Positions 1 through 8,330 of a stretch of 64,000 nt of DNA are shown one piece after another. The stretch is from 'Nostoc azollae' 0708 (GTDB lineage: Bacteria > Cyanobacteriota > Cyanobacteriia > Cyanobacteriales > Nostocaceae), in NCBI RefSeq assembly GCF_000196515.1, contig NC_014248.1, positions 3,290,001 to 3,354,000 of the forward strand, given 5' to 3'. The position numbers were made by a program, and so were the translations under genes. The notes beneath the pieces were generated by a model. The model had not been told where the DNA came from. It ran no database searches and saw nothing but the letters and a program-made list of their open reading frames with translations. Positions within the stretch are counted from its first letter, which is position 1; each line of letters opens with the position of its first letter.

Positions 1-1365
1 CAAGACATCATTCAAAATGCCATTCAAGGAAATAATAACTCCATAAATATTAATTTCCCAAATGGACAAGAATCAATCGTTGGTTATACAGCAATCCCTA
101 ATCCGATTACACAACAAAAACAACAGAAATGGATTATTTTAGCTGTTGCCAGTGTCAAAGATGCCCTGTTGGGTTTAAATGAAATCAAAGTGATTCTCAT
201 AGTATTAACTGCTGGTTTAATTGGTGCTAGTTTGTTAGTATCTTTATATTTAGCACCTTACTTAGCTAGTCCTTTAGAAGAACTCAGAGACTATGCTTTA
301 AATATTCACAGTCACCACGCTGCACAACCAATTCCTAGAAACTTTAAAATCCGGGAATTTAATCAACTTGCTCAGGCACTAGACCAAATGGTTGAACGAC
401 TCAAAGCATGGGCAGAAGAACTAGAAATAGCCTGGAAAGAAGCTAAATCAGCTAATTTTGTTAAAAGTCAGTTTTTAGCGACAACTTCCCATGAATTGAG
501 AAACCCACTAAATATTATTATTAACTGTGTTCGCTTAGTTAGAGATGGTTTGTGTGATGATCGAGAAGAAGAATTAGAGTTTCTTCAGCGAGCGGATGAA
601 ACAGCAATTCACTTATTAGGGATTATTAATGATTTACTCGATATTTCCAAAATTGAAGCGGGTAAAATTTCTGTAATTACGACACCTCTAGAATTACGTA
701 AATTACTACTAGACGTGATTAATTTACAATCAGTTAATGTTCAACAAAAGGGACTACAACTAAAATGTGCAATTGGTAATGAACTGATACCAGTTAGGGC
801 AGATGAGCTAAAACTTAAACAAGTCCTGATTAATATTATTGGTAACTCTACTAAATTCACCGATAAAGGTAGCATCGTTATTAGTACAGACATTCACCAC
901 AATAACAGCTCATCTCATGTTATAATTTCTGTAAAAGATACCGGTATAGGTATTGATCCTGGGCAACAAGATAAACTGTTCCGTCCTTTTGTGATGGTGG
1001 ATGGTACAACTACACGTAAATTTGAAGGTACTGGATTAGGATTGGCAATTTCCCGGAATTTAATTGAACTGATGGGAGGGAAAATCACTCTGGAGAGTTT
1101 GGGTTTGCACCATGGAACAACGGTGAAAATTATCTTACCTTTAATTGATATTTCCCTATTATCCGCATCCGGTAAAAAGGGAGATTTAGGTAATCATGAA
1201 CGCGCGTCAATTAATGAAGTCAAAGGTACTAATTACTCTCACTTGTCGCCAGATAAATCTTCAGAAATTGACGATTTTTCTCCAGGGAAATTAAATACAG
1301 AACCCGTTGATAGTGGCGAAATAAGTCTATTTTTACAAAAAGGGGAAAAAGCAACCACGCTCTAG
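1..1365 (+). CDS. Sensor histidine kinase, 5' end outside window
   Basis: The reading frame is open from base 1, so the true start lies upstream; TTG at 169 is only an internal codon. 454 residues are visible. The first ~50 look like the end of an extracellular Cache-type sensor domain, followed by a transmembrane helix (about 59-84), a HAMP-like linker, and a HisKA domain whose phospho-accepting His is in SHELRNPLN (His about 164). The HATPase domain has the N box (NIIGNSTKF), G1 box (DTGIGID) and G2 box (GTGLGLAI). A low-complexity tail of ~70 residues follows and no receiver domain is fused. It should autophosphorylate and pass phosphate to an unlinked response regulator. The signal sensed cannot be read from this part. 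Confidence 0.93.
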   Translation, partial: QDIIQNAIQGNNNSININFPNGQESIVGYTAIPNPITQQKQQKWIILAVASVKDALLGLNEIKVILIVLTAGLIGASLLVSLYLAPYLASPLEELRDYALNIHSHHAAQPIPRNFKIREFNQLAQALDQMVERLKAWAEELEIAWKEAKSANFVKSQFLATTSHELRNPLNIIINCVRLVRDGLCDDREEELEFLQRADETAIHLLGIINDLLDISKIEAGKISVITTPLELRKLLLDVINLQSVNVQQKGLQLKCAIGNELIPVRADELKLKQVLINIIGNSTKFTDKGSIVISTDIHHNNSSSHVIISVKDTGIGIDPGQQDKLFRPFVMVDGTTTRKFEGTGLGLAISRNLIELMGGKITLESLGLHHGTTVKIILPLIDISLLSASGKKGDLGNHERASINEVKGTNYSHLSPDKSSEIDDFSPGKLNTEPVDSGEISLFLQKGEKATTL

Positions 1366-1732
1366 TATTTTCCCCTGTTGTACTAATTGATTAATTCGAG
1401 CTTTGAGCTATTGATAAGGGAAAATAATTCTGCCACTAGGTCTAGTATCTCCATGAAAAAATGCTTTATTGCGCCCCATGAATACAGCATCTCCCAAACC
1501 TGTAAATAGAGAAGCTTTTAACACTTCCGAAAGTTTGCCAAAATCTTCATTCAGGGGCTGCATATCCAGGGCGTGAAAGTAAATGTGTTGGCTGTTACTA
1601 ACGCCACTAACACTCTTATTTACCTGCGGTGGACGGTAACCAGAAGTGATTCTAATTGGTGAATCAAACTTTTCTCTTACTCCTCACGAAACTTTTGCTA
1701 GTTTAATTGTATTTGCTACATATTCAGAACTA

Positions 1733-2934
1733 GTAGTCAACCAAGGCAATGTTGCTGGGTAAGCCCCTATAATTGATAAAATAGTCAAAAAAGGGGTTGA
1801 CCATGGCAAAAAAGTATGTTGTAGATTTAAGCGAAGAGGAAGTTTTACAACTGCAAGCAATCCTCAAAAAAGGAAAGCACAAAGCAAGAAGTATAAACCG
1901 TGCAAACATTCTTTGAATGGTATCTGAGGGAGAAAAGGAAACGGCGCTGCCGCAGTTCGAGTTCATGTTGCCAAGGTGGAAAGGACAAGAGAAAAGTTTG
2001 TGATTGGTGGATTAGAGTTTGCTTTAAAGGATGGGGAAAATCCACCAAAACCCAAAAAATTAGATGAAAAACAAGAAGCATTTTTGATTGCGACTGCTTG
2101 TTCTAATCCGCCAGAAGGAAGAGTGCGTTGGACAATGCAATTATTAGCGGAGCATTTAGTGAAGGTTGGTATCATAGATTGCATTTCAGACGAAACAATA
2201 CGCCAAACTCTAAAAAAAATGAAATTAAACTGTGGTTAAAAGAACAGTGGTGTATTCCCGAAGTTAACCCAGAGTATGTGTTCAGAATGGAAGATGTTTT
2301 GGATTTGTACAATGAGCCATATAATCCGAAAAAACCTACACTCTGCCTAGATGAACGCCCATATCAATTAGTAGAAGAAGTAAGACTTCCTTTGCCACCA
2401 GAACCATATCAGCCTGAAGGTTATGATTGTGAGTATAAATGCAATGGTGTTGTAAATTTATTTGGGTTTTTTGAACTAATAGCCGGGTGGAGGCATATTG
2501 AAGTTACACAAAGTCGGACAAAAGCTGATTTCGCTAAACAATTAAAAGATTTAGTAGATGTTTATTAACCCCAAGCTGATGTGATACCTTTACTTGTTGA
2601 TAACCTAAACATTCATACTCCAAGTGTTTTATATGAAGTTTTCTCTCCACAAGAAGCAGGCCGCATTATTCGGAAATTAGAGTTTCACTATACTCCTAAA
2701 CACGCTTCCTGGTTGAATCAAGTAGAAATTGAATTATCAGTGTTATCTCGCCAATGCTTAGAACGACGTATTCCTAATGTAGGAATATTATCTTCTGAAA
2801 TTGCTACTTGGGAGTCACAGCGTAATCAACAAAAACCCAGTGTTTATTGGGGTTTTAAAACCAAGGATACACGTAAAAAAATGCAGCGTTGATATCCGAG
2901 CATTTAACCCAGCAAAATTGCCTTGGCAGACTAC
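1733..2934 (+). mobile_element. IS630-family insertion sequence, copy A
   Basis: 1202 bp bounded by near-perfect inverted repeats starting GTAGTC, then CCAAGGCAAT and TTGCTGGGT, at both ends. It is flanked by direct TA duplications at 1731-1732 and 2935-2936, the typical IS630/Tc1-mariner target. It lies inside the M15 peptidase gene. Two other copies lie at 45400-46598 and 61493-62694, both in the opposite orientation. Confidence 0.95.
1803..2892 (+). pseudogene. IS630 transposase, copy A (several frame breaks)
   Basis: Starts MAKKYVVDLSEEEV. The frame is closed by TGA after INRANIL, where the stop overlaps the next ATG (TGAATG). A second frame carries VERTREKFVIGG to about 2215, where A8 (2211-2218) at the overlap allows a -1 shift into the frame encoding [11 protein letters not shown]. 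An in-frame TAA at 2566-2568 separates LVDVY from PQADVIPLLVDN. The DDE residues are visible: Asp in [10 protein letters not shown], Asp in LLVDNLNIH and Glu in NQVEIELSV. All three copies share the TGA, the A8 and the TAA. Unless recoded or complemented, no full transposase is made. Confidence 0.88.
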
Positions 2935-3083
2935 TATTGGGAATGCGAGTACAATCTTTGATCGCTTCACCCCAAGTTAGAGGTATACCTTCCACAATGT
3001 ACTGGTTAGCATACCCTATTTCACCTCCAGGAAGTTTCACAGTTGAACCGGCACGTGAGCCCAGGAGATGGATTAATGTTGGC

Positions 3084-3175
3084 TGAGAAATTGGTTAATG
3101 ATCAAATAAGTATTTTTGCGTTAGCCTGAAAAGGCTGACTGCTAATGGCTGAATGCTTACGTCAAAAAAGCCAAA
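3084..3175 (+). repeat. Dispersed repeat family R1, copy 1 (shortened)
   Basis: Contains GAGAAATTGGTTAATGATC, then GTTAGCCTGAAAAGGCT (a small hairpin AGCC/GGCT) and CTGACTGCTAATGGCTGAAT. The same order of blocks occurs near 29380-29515 (inverted), 40868-41015 and 56450-56585. This copy lacks the AGAATTCAGGAGTCAG block and the GTAGCGTGCCGTTAGGC block. Confidence 0.75.
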
Positions 3176-3185
3176 TGGGTGATTA

Positions 3186-4247
3186 TCAACCATTACTGAT
3201 TTTGATAGATTTTCCTTTTTGATTGAGTGATGTGGTTAAAGCACGGAGAATTACTACTAACTCTCTTCCTACCGAACCAGAGGAAATCAGTGAAGGTGTA
3301 TTCTGAATAACAGAAGAAACAAAGTGATCGCACACTTTTCCCAGAGGTTCAGCTTTTTCAATTTCCACCACTTCTTGACGTTGATTGACAGGTATAAATG
3401 AATTTCCCTCTTTGGTAACTTCACCATGTATCAAAGTTAACGGTGAAGAAGCTGACATTTCATCAAAAATCAAACTACCTTGACTACCCACAATCCCTAA
3501 CCGACGCTGTTTATCAGGATTCAGCCAGCACAGGTGAACATAAGCTTGAAGATTATCTGGATAAGTCAGTGTCAACCAAAGTAAATCAGCTAAACCTTGG
3601 GTTGCAGGTAATGTGCTCATGGTGTTTTCCCCCACTTCCCTATTTCCTTGTAACCAAGCTGTGCCAGTTGCTTGTACTTTTATAGGTAACTTACCTAACC
3701 AAGTGTTGAAGATAGCAATATCATGAATTGCTAAATCCCATAGTGCATCAACATCTTGGCGAACAGGTCCCAAATGAGTACGGGTAGCATAACCATAACG
3801 TAAATGACCTAACTGACCCGATTGAACGACTGTTTGACCTTTTTCCACTGCTGGGTGAAATAAATAAGTGTGGTCAACCATCAGTATTAATTGCTGATAC
3901 TCTGCTATTTGGCAAAGTTCCCGACATTCTTCTGGGTCAATAGTCAGAGGTTTTTCTGCTAAAACATGATATCCCTGGTGGAGAGCATCTTTAATTAAGG
4001 CATAGTGAGTAGTAGCTGGAGTTGCAATCGCCACGGCTGTGAGTCCCGCAATCTGTTTTACATACTCCCATTCCGTTGTTAATAATACATTTTCATCTAA
4101 ATCAAATTGTCGTTTGATTTTTGTGAATCTTTCTTTATGTGGGTCTACTACAGCCACTACACTTACCTGGGGGTGTGCGAGAAAATTCCGGAACAAATGT
4201 ACTCCCCATCGTCCAACCCCCATAACTGCAAGTTTAATTTTAGTCAT
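3186..4247 (-). CDS. Gfo/Idh/MocA-family oxidoreductase
   Basis: 353 residues, full family length. The N-terminal Rossmann fold has the nucleotide motif GVGRWG (about 10-15) and the acidic strand end VAVVDP. The characteristic EKPL motif with catalytic-region Lys is present (LAEKPLTID, about 97), and the C-terminal half is the usual beta-sheet substrate domain. It is expected to be an NAD(P)-dependent sugar or inositol-type dehydrogenase; the substrate cannot be told from sequence. It sits ~80 bp upstream, in the other reading sense, of 7-mer repeats that separate it from RNase III on the same strand. No decay is visible. Confidence 0.9.
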   Translation of the reverse strand: MTKIKLAVMGVGRWGVHLFRNFLAHPQVSVVAVVDPHKERFTKIKRQFDLDENVLLTTEWEYVKQIAGLTAVAIATPATTHYALIKDALHQGYHVLAEKPLTIDPEECRELCQIAEYQQLILMVDHTYLFHPAVEKGQTVVQSGQLGHLRYGYATRTHLGPVRQDVDALWDLAIHDIAIFNTWLGKLPIKVQATGTAWLQGNREVGENTMSTLPATQGLADLLWLTLTYPDNLQAYVHLCWLNPDKQRRLGIVGSQGSLIFDEMSASSPLTLIHGEVTKEGNSFIPVNQRQEVVEIEKAEPLGKVCDHFVSSVIQNTPSLISSGSVGRELVVILRALTTSLNQKGKSIKISNG

Positions 4248-4330
4248 TGGTCATTAGTTATTGGTTATTAGTCATTAGGCATTGGGCAAGAGATTATTCT
4301 TCCCCTACACCCTTATACCCCCACACCCCT
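4246..4330. repeat. Short tandem 7-mer repeats (STRR-like)
   Basis: Runs of GTCATTAGTTATTGGTTATTAGTCATTAGGCATTG-like 7-mers followed by CCCCTACACCC / CCCCCACACCCC runs. Heptamer arrays of this kind are common between genes of heterocystous cyanobacteria. Confidence 0.7.
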
Positions 4331-5042
4331 AGACTTCTTCAGTAACTGCCAAATAAGCTACTTTAGCAGCAGCCTGTTCAGCCGCTTTTATCGAGCGTCC
4401 CTTACCTTGTCCTAACATTTTTTTATGCAACCAAACCTCAGCCATAAAACGCTCATGAGTACGGTGAGGTTGATTAACTTCCATAACTCGATACTCTGGT
4501 AAAATTTTAAATTGTGCCTGAGTCCATTCTTGTAAAGCCGCTTTATAATTGAGTCTAGCCGGATCAAGGCGAATTTCTTTTGTTAGTTCTTGAAAGTGGG
4601 GATCTAACCAAGGACGTATCAATTCTAAATTATGAGTGCTAAGATAAAGCGCCCCCAGAACCGCTTCAAAGGCATCTGCTAGACGTGACTCTTGACCAAC
4701 GTGATCAGCAGTAGCACTACCAGCGACTAGTAAGTATAATTCTAAACCATATTCTCTTGCGAGTTGGGAGAGAATGCGATCGCTCACCAACACCGAACGA
4801 ATAGCCGCAAAATCCCCTACTGAACAATATGGGTAATGTTCCCATAAAACCACAGCAGCCACCAGCCGCACTACCGCATCACCAACAAACTCCAGTTGTT
4901 CATAATTTGCCGACTCAGAAACAGTGGCGTGAGTTAGTGCCAAATCAAGTAAAGGCCACTTTATGGGACTATCTGGTGACAAACCTAACTTTTGGACTAA
5001 ATTTTCAAGTTGCCGTTGACGGCGAGGATAAACGCGGGACAT
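4329..5042 (-). CDS. rnc: Ribonuclease III
   Basis: 237 residues from the chosen ATG (MSRVYPRRQRQ). A longer frame begins at 5108, but its extra 22 residues are unlike the family. The RNase III signature is present as EQLEFVGDAV (about 51-60) with Glu and Asp metal ligands, and the second acidic pair lies in LADAFEAVLGALYL. The C-terminal ~75 residues form a double-stranded-RNA-binding domain ending KAAEQAAAKVAYLAV. The enzyme cleaves structured RNA in rRNA and mRNA processing. Cyanobacteria often carry more than one rnc homologue; the unusual signature and short form mean it could be a second RNase III rather than the only one. Confidence 0.9.
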   Translation of the reverse strand: MSRVYPRRQRQLENLVQKLGLSPDSPIKWPLLDLALTHATVSESANYEQLEFVGDAVVRLVAAVVLWEHYPYCSVGDFAAIRSVLVSDRILSQLAREYGLELYLLVAGSATADHVGQESRLADAFEAVLGALYLSTHNLELIRPWLDPHFQELTKEIRLDPARLNYKAALQEWTQAQFKILPEYRVMEVNQPHRTHERFMAEVWLHKKMLGQGKGRSIKAAEQAAAKVAYLAVTEEV

Positions 5043-5114
5043 TAGGTAAGTGTGGGAAAAAGGGCTAATAACTCTTAACTTAGCATTAAATATAAAGCAT
5101 AAATACAAAGTATC

Positions 5115-5342
5115 TTATCTATTTGATGGTTTTCCGGAAGTCTGTTTCAAATCATTTAAGAAATTAATATTCTTCTCAATAAAAAAAATTCCATTGGGAT
5201 TTTCAGCATTTTCTAACGCTACATTGAAATCTCTTTCTGCTTCTTCCAACAATTCTCCGCACATTTCCCATGCCCATGCCTTTATTTCTGGCTTGCTTTT
5301 GTAGTCTCGTGCTGTATTTATACATTTTTTCGCCATATCCAT
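5115..5342 (-). CDS. Small hypothetical protein
   Basis: 75 residues beginning MDMAKKCINTARDY, rich in Lys, Glu and Asn and predicted helical. The frame is open further upstream to a TAG near 5390 (adding ...LLEKRATAK), so this may be the tail of a larger decayed gene. No known motif is recognised. It lies directly upstream of rnc on the same strand with a ~70 bp gap. Confidence 0.35.
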   Translation of the reverse strand: MDMAKKCINTARDYKSKPEIKAWAWEMCGELLEEAERDFNVALENAENPNGIFFIEKNINFLNDLKQTSGKPSNR

Positions 5343-5345
5343 TTT

Positions 5346-5731
5346 GGCAGTAGCTCGCTTTTCTAAAAGTGTAGAATCGTGAGGAAGATTAGGCTATCTC
5401 AACACATAGATTCACTCATAGATAGATTTTATAATACCCTCTGGCTCACCTATTTTTTCAAGATCTACAACTAACTACTTTCGCAATTTTACTTTCTTCA
5501 ATTTTGCCTGATAAAGCTCTTCTATTCGCCGTGTTTTGATATTCTGTATTTTTTTATCAAGTCCATAAACTTAAAATTCGTTTTATTTTTTGGTTTGTTT
5601 ACCATTATAGTTTTTGCACGCCTTTTAACAATTGAATCTTTGTAAATTGCATGAAAATCTTCGGTTTATACCTATAGTTAAGTACTATAGAGTGATCGCA
5701 TCTTCCCAAAAAACTTAAACTCACCACCGAT
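5346..5731. other. Intergenic stretch, no gene recognised
   Basis: About 390 AT-rich bases between the small minus-strand ORF and the rnpB terminator. The minus strand has short open pieces with Lys-rich translations but no recognisable protein, promoter or repeat. Confidence 0.5.
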
Positions 5732-5770
5732 AAAAAACGAACTATGGAAAAATCAAACATCCATAGTTCA
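5732..5770 (-). terminator. Rho-independent terminator of rnpB
   Basis: On the minus strand a perfect 10-bp stem (GAACTATGGA / TCCATAGTTC, 5739-5748 with 5760-5769) with an 11-base loop is followed by GTTTTTTAT. It lies about ten bases beyond the rnpB 3' end. Confidence 0.85.
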
Positions 5771-5779
5771 TCAAAAGAG

Positions 5780-6167
5780 AGAGCAGGACATAAGCCGGGT
5801 TCTGTTCTCTTGCGAGGGCAGTTATCTATCTGGGACGCTTGTCACCAAACGCCTCTAGCGGCTCTTGTTTAACAGAACTGGTAAAAGACCAACCATAGTT
5901 CCTCTGTCCTTGCTCCCAACCGGGGTTTACCGAGCCAGCACCTCTCGATACTGCTGGTGCGCTCTTACCGCACCTTTGCACCCTTACCATTCAATTCAAA
6001 ATTTTTAATTTTTAATTTTGAATTGTTTTGGCGGTATCTTTCTGTGGCACTATCCTCACGATCACTCGCACTGGACGTTATCCAGCAAGTCTGGTCTTTC
6101 GGGAGCCCGGACTTTCCTCAAACCAGTCTTAATAACTGATCTGCAACTGCCTGCGCCTACTCTCCCC
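5780..6167 (-). ncRNA. rnpB: RNase P RNA (type A)
   Basis: Minus-strand RNA of about 388 nt. It starts GGGGAGAGTAGGCGCAGG and has the conserved GAGGAAAGTCCGGGCTCC block near the 5' end. It ends with ACAGAACCCGGCTTAT, the strongly conserved 3' region that pairs in P4 and P1. The catalytic RNA matures tRNA 5' ends. A variable helix contains an AT-rich near-palindrome (5992-6025, CAATTCAAAATT on one arm and AATTTTGAATTG on the other). This matches the known habit of heterocystous cyanobacteria of carrying short repeats inside rnpB. Its own terminator follows. An ORF inside this region on the plus strand is a shadow. Confidence 0.95.
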
Positions 6168-6233
6168 TAGATCCAGTTTAAGCCTTGATAGCCCCTTCTG
6201 TGTTGTTCAGTTATCAGGTAATTGGTCATTTTT

Positions 6234-6252
6234 CCCCAGTCCCCAGTCCCCA
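6234..6252. repeat. CCCCAGT 7-mer repeat
   Basis: CCCCAGTCCCCAGTCCCC: two and a half units of the heptamer CCCCAGT, a typical cyanobacterial STRR, between rnpB and the next minus-strand gene. Confidence 0.65.
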
Positions 6253-6969
6253 TCACTTTTTCTTATTCCAAGGTAAAGCATAAGTCCAGTGTAATTTCTC
6301 AATAGTAAACGGACAATTGATAATTGATATTGGAGGAACATTTACACCCGGAGCTAAACCAACACGTAATTCAGATATTCTCAGCACCAATTGAAAAGAA
6401 AATTCTACTTTCTTTTTACCATCCATAAAATCTTTGTACAAACCCTTTAGACTTTTATTATTCTTCATACCAACAATATCAATTAAAGGTTCTCCTGGTT
6501 GATATGTTCCTGTGTCTTTGTCCCTTTTTAAAACATCTTCTGCGGTAACATTTTCACAAATTGTTTTTTTAGGAGCAATAATAGTTGGAACTTGCGGTAT
6601 TGCTAAATCACGGCTGAGGTCTGGAGATTTGCGGATCACTCTACGGGATTTTTTGGTATGTTCAACAACCCAAGAACTATTATCCCAGTCCACATATACC
6701 GCTAAACTTTCTGATTTATTATCAATAGTAATTGACACTTCTTTCAAATTGTCTTTCAATTCTTCCAAACAATATGTGCCTGTACCACAGGAAATCCCTA
6801 CTTTATTTTCAATATTTTGTTCTTTCAATTGTTCATCAACAGCACTTTTTTGGAAATTTAGCATCACCATGTCGTCGATAGATTCAATCATCCGATTGAC
6901 TGTGTAATATATTCCTAGAATATAAACTGTCAAAATAATTAGATTTTGATCGCTACTTTGTAGTACCAT
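6253..6969 (-). CDS. Conserved-looking hypothetical membrane-anchored protein
   Basis: 238 residues. Residues about 9-24 form one hydrophobic helix (LIILTVYILGIYYTV), with a short leader before it. The rest is a soluble domain of mixed strands with a CGTGTYC cysteine pair (about 61-67) and a C-terminal basic end WNKKK. No family is recognised. It lies upstream of rnpB and downstream of corA on the same strand; the gap to corA is 43 bp, so co-transcription with corA is possible. No lesions are visible. Confidence 0.6.
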   Translation of the reverse strand: MVLQSSDQNLIILTVYILGIYYTVNRMIESIDDMVMLNFQKSAVDEQLKEQNIENKVGISCGTGTYCLEELKDNLKEVSITIDNKSESLAVYVDWDNSSWVVEHTKKSRRVIRKSPDLSRDLAIPQVPTIIAPKKTICENVTAEDVLKRDKDTGTYQPGEPLIDIVGMKNNKSLKGLYKDFMDGKKKVEFSFQLVLRISELRVGLAPGVNVPPISIINCPFTIEKLHWTYALPWNKKK

Positions 6970-7012
6970 AGAACTGGTAATAAACTCCCTATATGGTTTT
7001 GAGACTTGATTT

Positions 7013-8155
7013 TCACTTAATTTTAAATGAATTAGAAAGCCAACCCTTCTGCCAGAAAAATATTATTAACCCAGCAGAGATTACTGCCATCAATCCCAGA
7101 CATAATGGATATCCCCAATACCAATTTAATTCTGGCATATTATATGGTGATTTTTCAGTATTAAAATTCATCCCATATATTCCAGCTACAAAGGTTAGAG
7201 GAATAAAAATTGATGAAACCACAGTTAGTAATTTCATGATTTCATTCATTTTATTGCTAACTGCTGAAAGATATACATCCATTAATCCAGATGCCAATTC
7301 TCGGTAAGTTTCTACCATATCCATGACTTGTACAGTATGATCATAACAGTCTCGTAGATAGATGCGTACATCATCACTAATTATTTCACTACTATCTCTA
7401 ATCAAAGAATTAATTGTATTCCTTTGAGGCCAAATTGCTCGACGTAATTGTAATAATTCTCTCCTGATTTTGTAAATTTGTTGTAATGTTTGCGGCGTAG
7501 GCTTAACAATTACTTCTTCCTCTAATTCTTCAATGCGTTCTCCATAGAGTTCTAGCACTGGAAAAAAACCATCAATAATCGCATCTAATAGAGAATACGC
7601 TAAATAGTCTGATCCTTGTTTACGAATTATACCTTTGTTCTTTTTAATTCGCGTTCTTACTCCGTCAAAACAATCATATTCCGGTTCTTCTTGAACTGTC
7701 AGTAAATAATGTTTGCCCAATACTAAATTTACTTGCTCACTGTGAAAACCATAGCTTCTTTCTTTTGGTATTACCATGCGAGCAATAATCAGTAATTGGT
7801 CTCCATAGTCCTCAATTTTGGGACGCTCTGCCATATTTACCATATCTTCTAATACCAGACAATGTAAATCAAAAACCTGCCCCAATCTTTCTAAGATATC
7901 TCTATTCCCTAAACCTTGAACATCCACCCAGGAAACTGATTCAGTATCTAAATAATTAGTACAATCTTCTGGGTTATTTATTTGTACACGAATCAATTCA
8001 GCTTGGTTGTAATCAATCAAAATAATATTTGGCTGTACAGCATTTTCATCAATAATTATTGTCCCTGGAACAGTTCCTTGTTGATGATAATAGTCCTGTA
8101 TGGACGTGAGCTTACTTATATTTTTAGGAAGACGGCGAATTTTTTTAATCATCAA
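7013..8155 (-). CDS. corA: CorA-type magnesium/cobalt transporter
   Basis: 380 residues, within the usual range. A large cytoplasmic N-terminal domain is followed by the long coiled helix and two C-terminal transmembrane helices. The selectivity motif YGMNF ends the first helix (about residue 331). The C-terminus is basic after the second helix (FFWQKGWLSNSFKIK), as in the family. CorA forms a pentameric Mg2+ channel in the inner membrane. The second Met (MIKK) is an equally good start. Confidence 0.95.
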   Translation of the reverse strand: MMIKKIRRLPKNISKLTSIQDYYHQQGTVPGTIIIDENAVQPNIILIDYNQAELIRVQINNPEDCTNYLDTESVSWVDVQGLGNRDILERLGQVFDLHCLVLEDMVNMAERPKIEDYGDQLLIIARMVIPKERSYGFHSEQVNLVLGKHYLLTVQEEPEYDCFDGVRTRIKKNKGIIRKQGSDYLAYSLLDAIIDGFFPVLELYGERIEELEEEVIVKPTPQTLQQIYKIRRELLQLRRAIWPQRNTINSLIRDSSEIISDDVRIYLRDCYDHTVQVMDMVETYRELASGLMDVYLSAVSNKMNEIMKLLTVVSSIFIPLTFVAGIYGMNFNTEKSPYNMPELNWYWGYPLCLGLMAVISAGLIIFFWQKGWLSNSFKIK

Positions 8156-8257
8156 ATTTTACCTATAGTAGTTAGCGGTGAGCAGTTGGTAGTTGGTGTC
8201 TGATATATGATCACGGCACTAACCTTAGTTTACGTCCTCTCTTCCCTGTTGCTTGTA

Positions 8258-8290
8258 TAAAAAAAGTTTGCCTTTTTGTCAAGACAAACT
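8258..8290 (-). terminator. Probable terminator of groEL
   Basis: On the minus strand the short stem AGTTTG / CAAACT (8285-8290 with 8265-8270) is followed by seven T. It lies about 40 bases after the groEL stop. The stem is only 6 bp, so the call is moderate. Confidence 0.5.
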
Positions 8291-8330
8291 GTAGAAAGAA
8301 TTACACTTTATTTATTTGGGACAAGGGTGA

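Larger units (their letters stand above)
1408..3100 (-). pseudogene. Peptidase M15 (D-Ala-D-Ala carboxypeptidase type), split by IS630
   Basis: Two minus-strand pieces belong to one gene. The upstream piece (about 3100 to 2935) encodes VKLPGGEIGYANQYIVEG and ends in CTRIPNSS. The downstream piece (about 1732 to 1408) begins SEYVANTIKLAKV and contains SGYRPP and the zinc-site pattern SQHIYFHALD (His, six residues, Asp). Deleting the IS630 element and one TA restores the frame exactly across the junction. A further in-frame TGA lies at 1684-1686, just before GVREKFDSP, so the gene carries two independent lesions. The family trims peptidoglycan stem peptides or binds cell wall. No start codon is evident; upstream sequence runs into a dispersed repeat. 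Confidence 0.85.

Noticed and set aside
5957-6139. Plus-strand ORF of 60 codons.
   Set aside because: It lies wholly within rnpB on the opposite strand and has no protein-like features.
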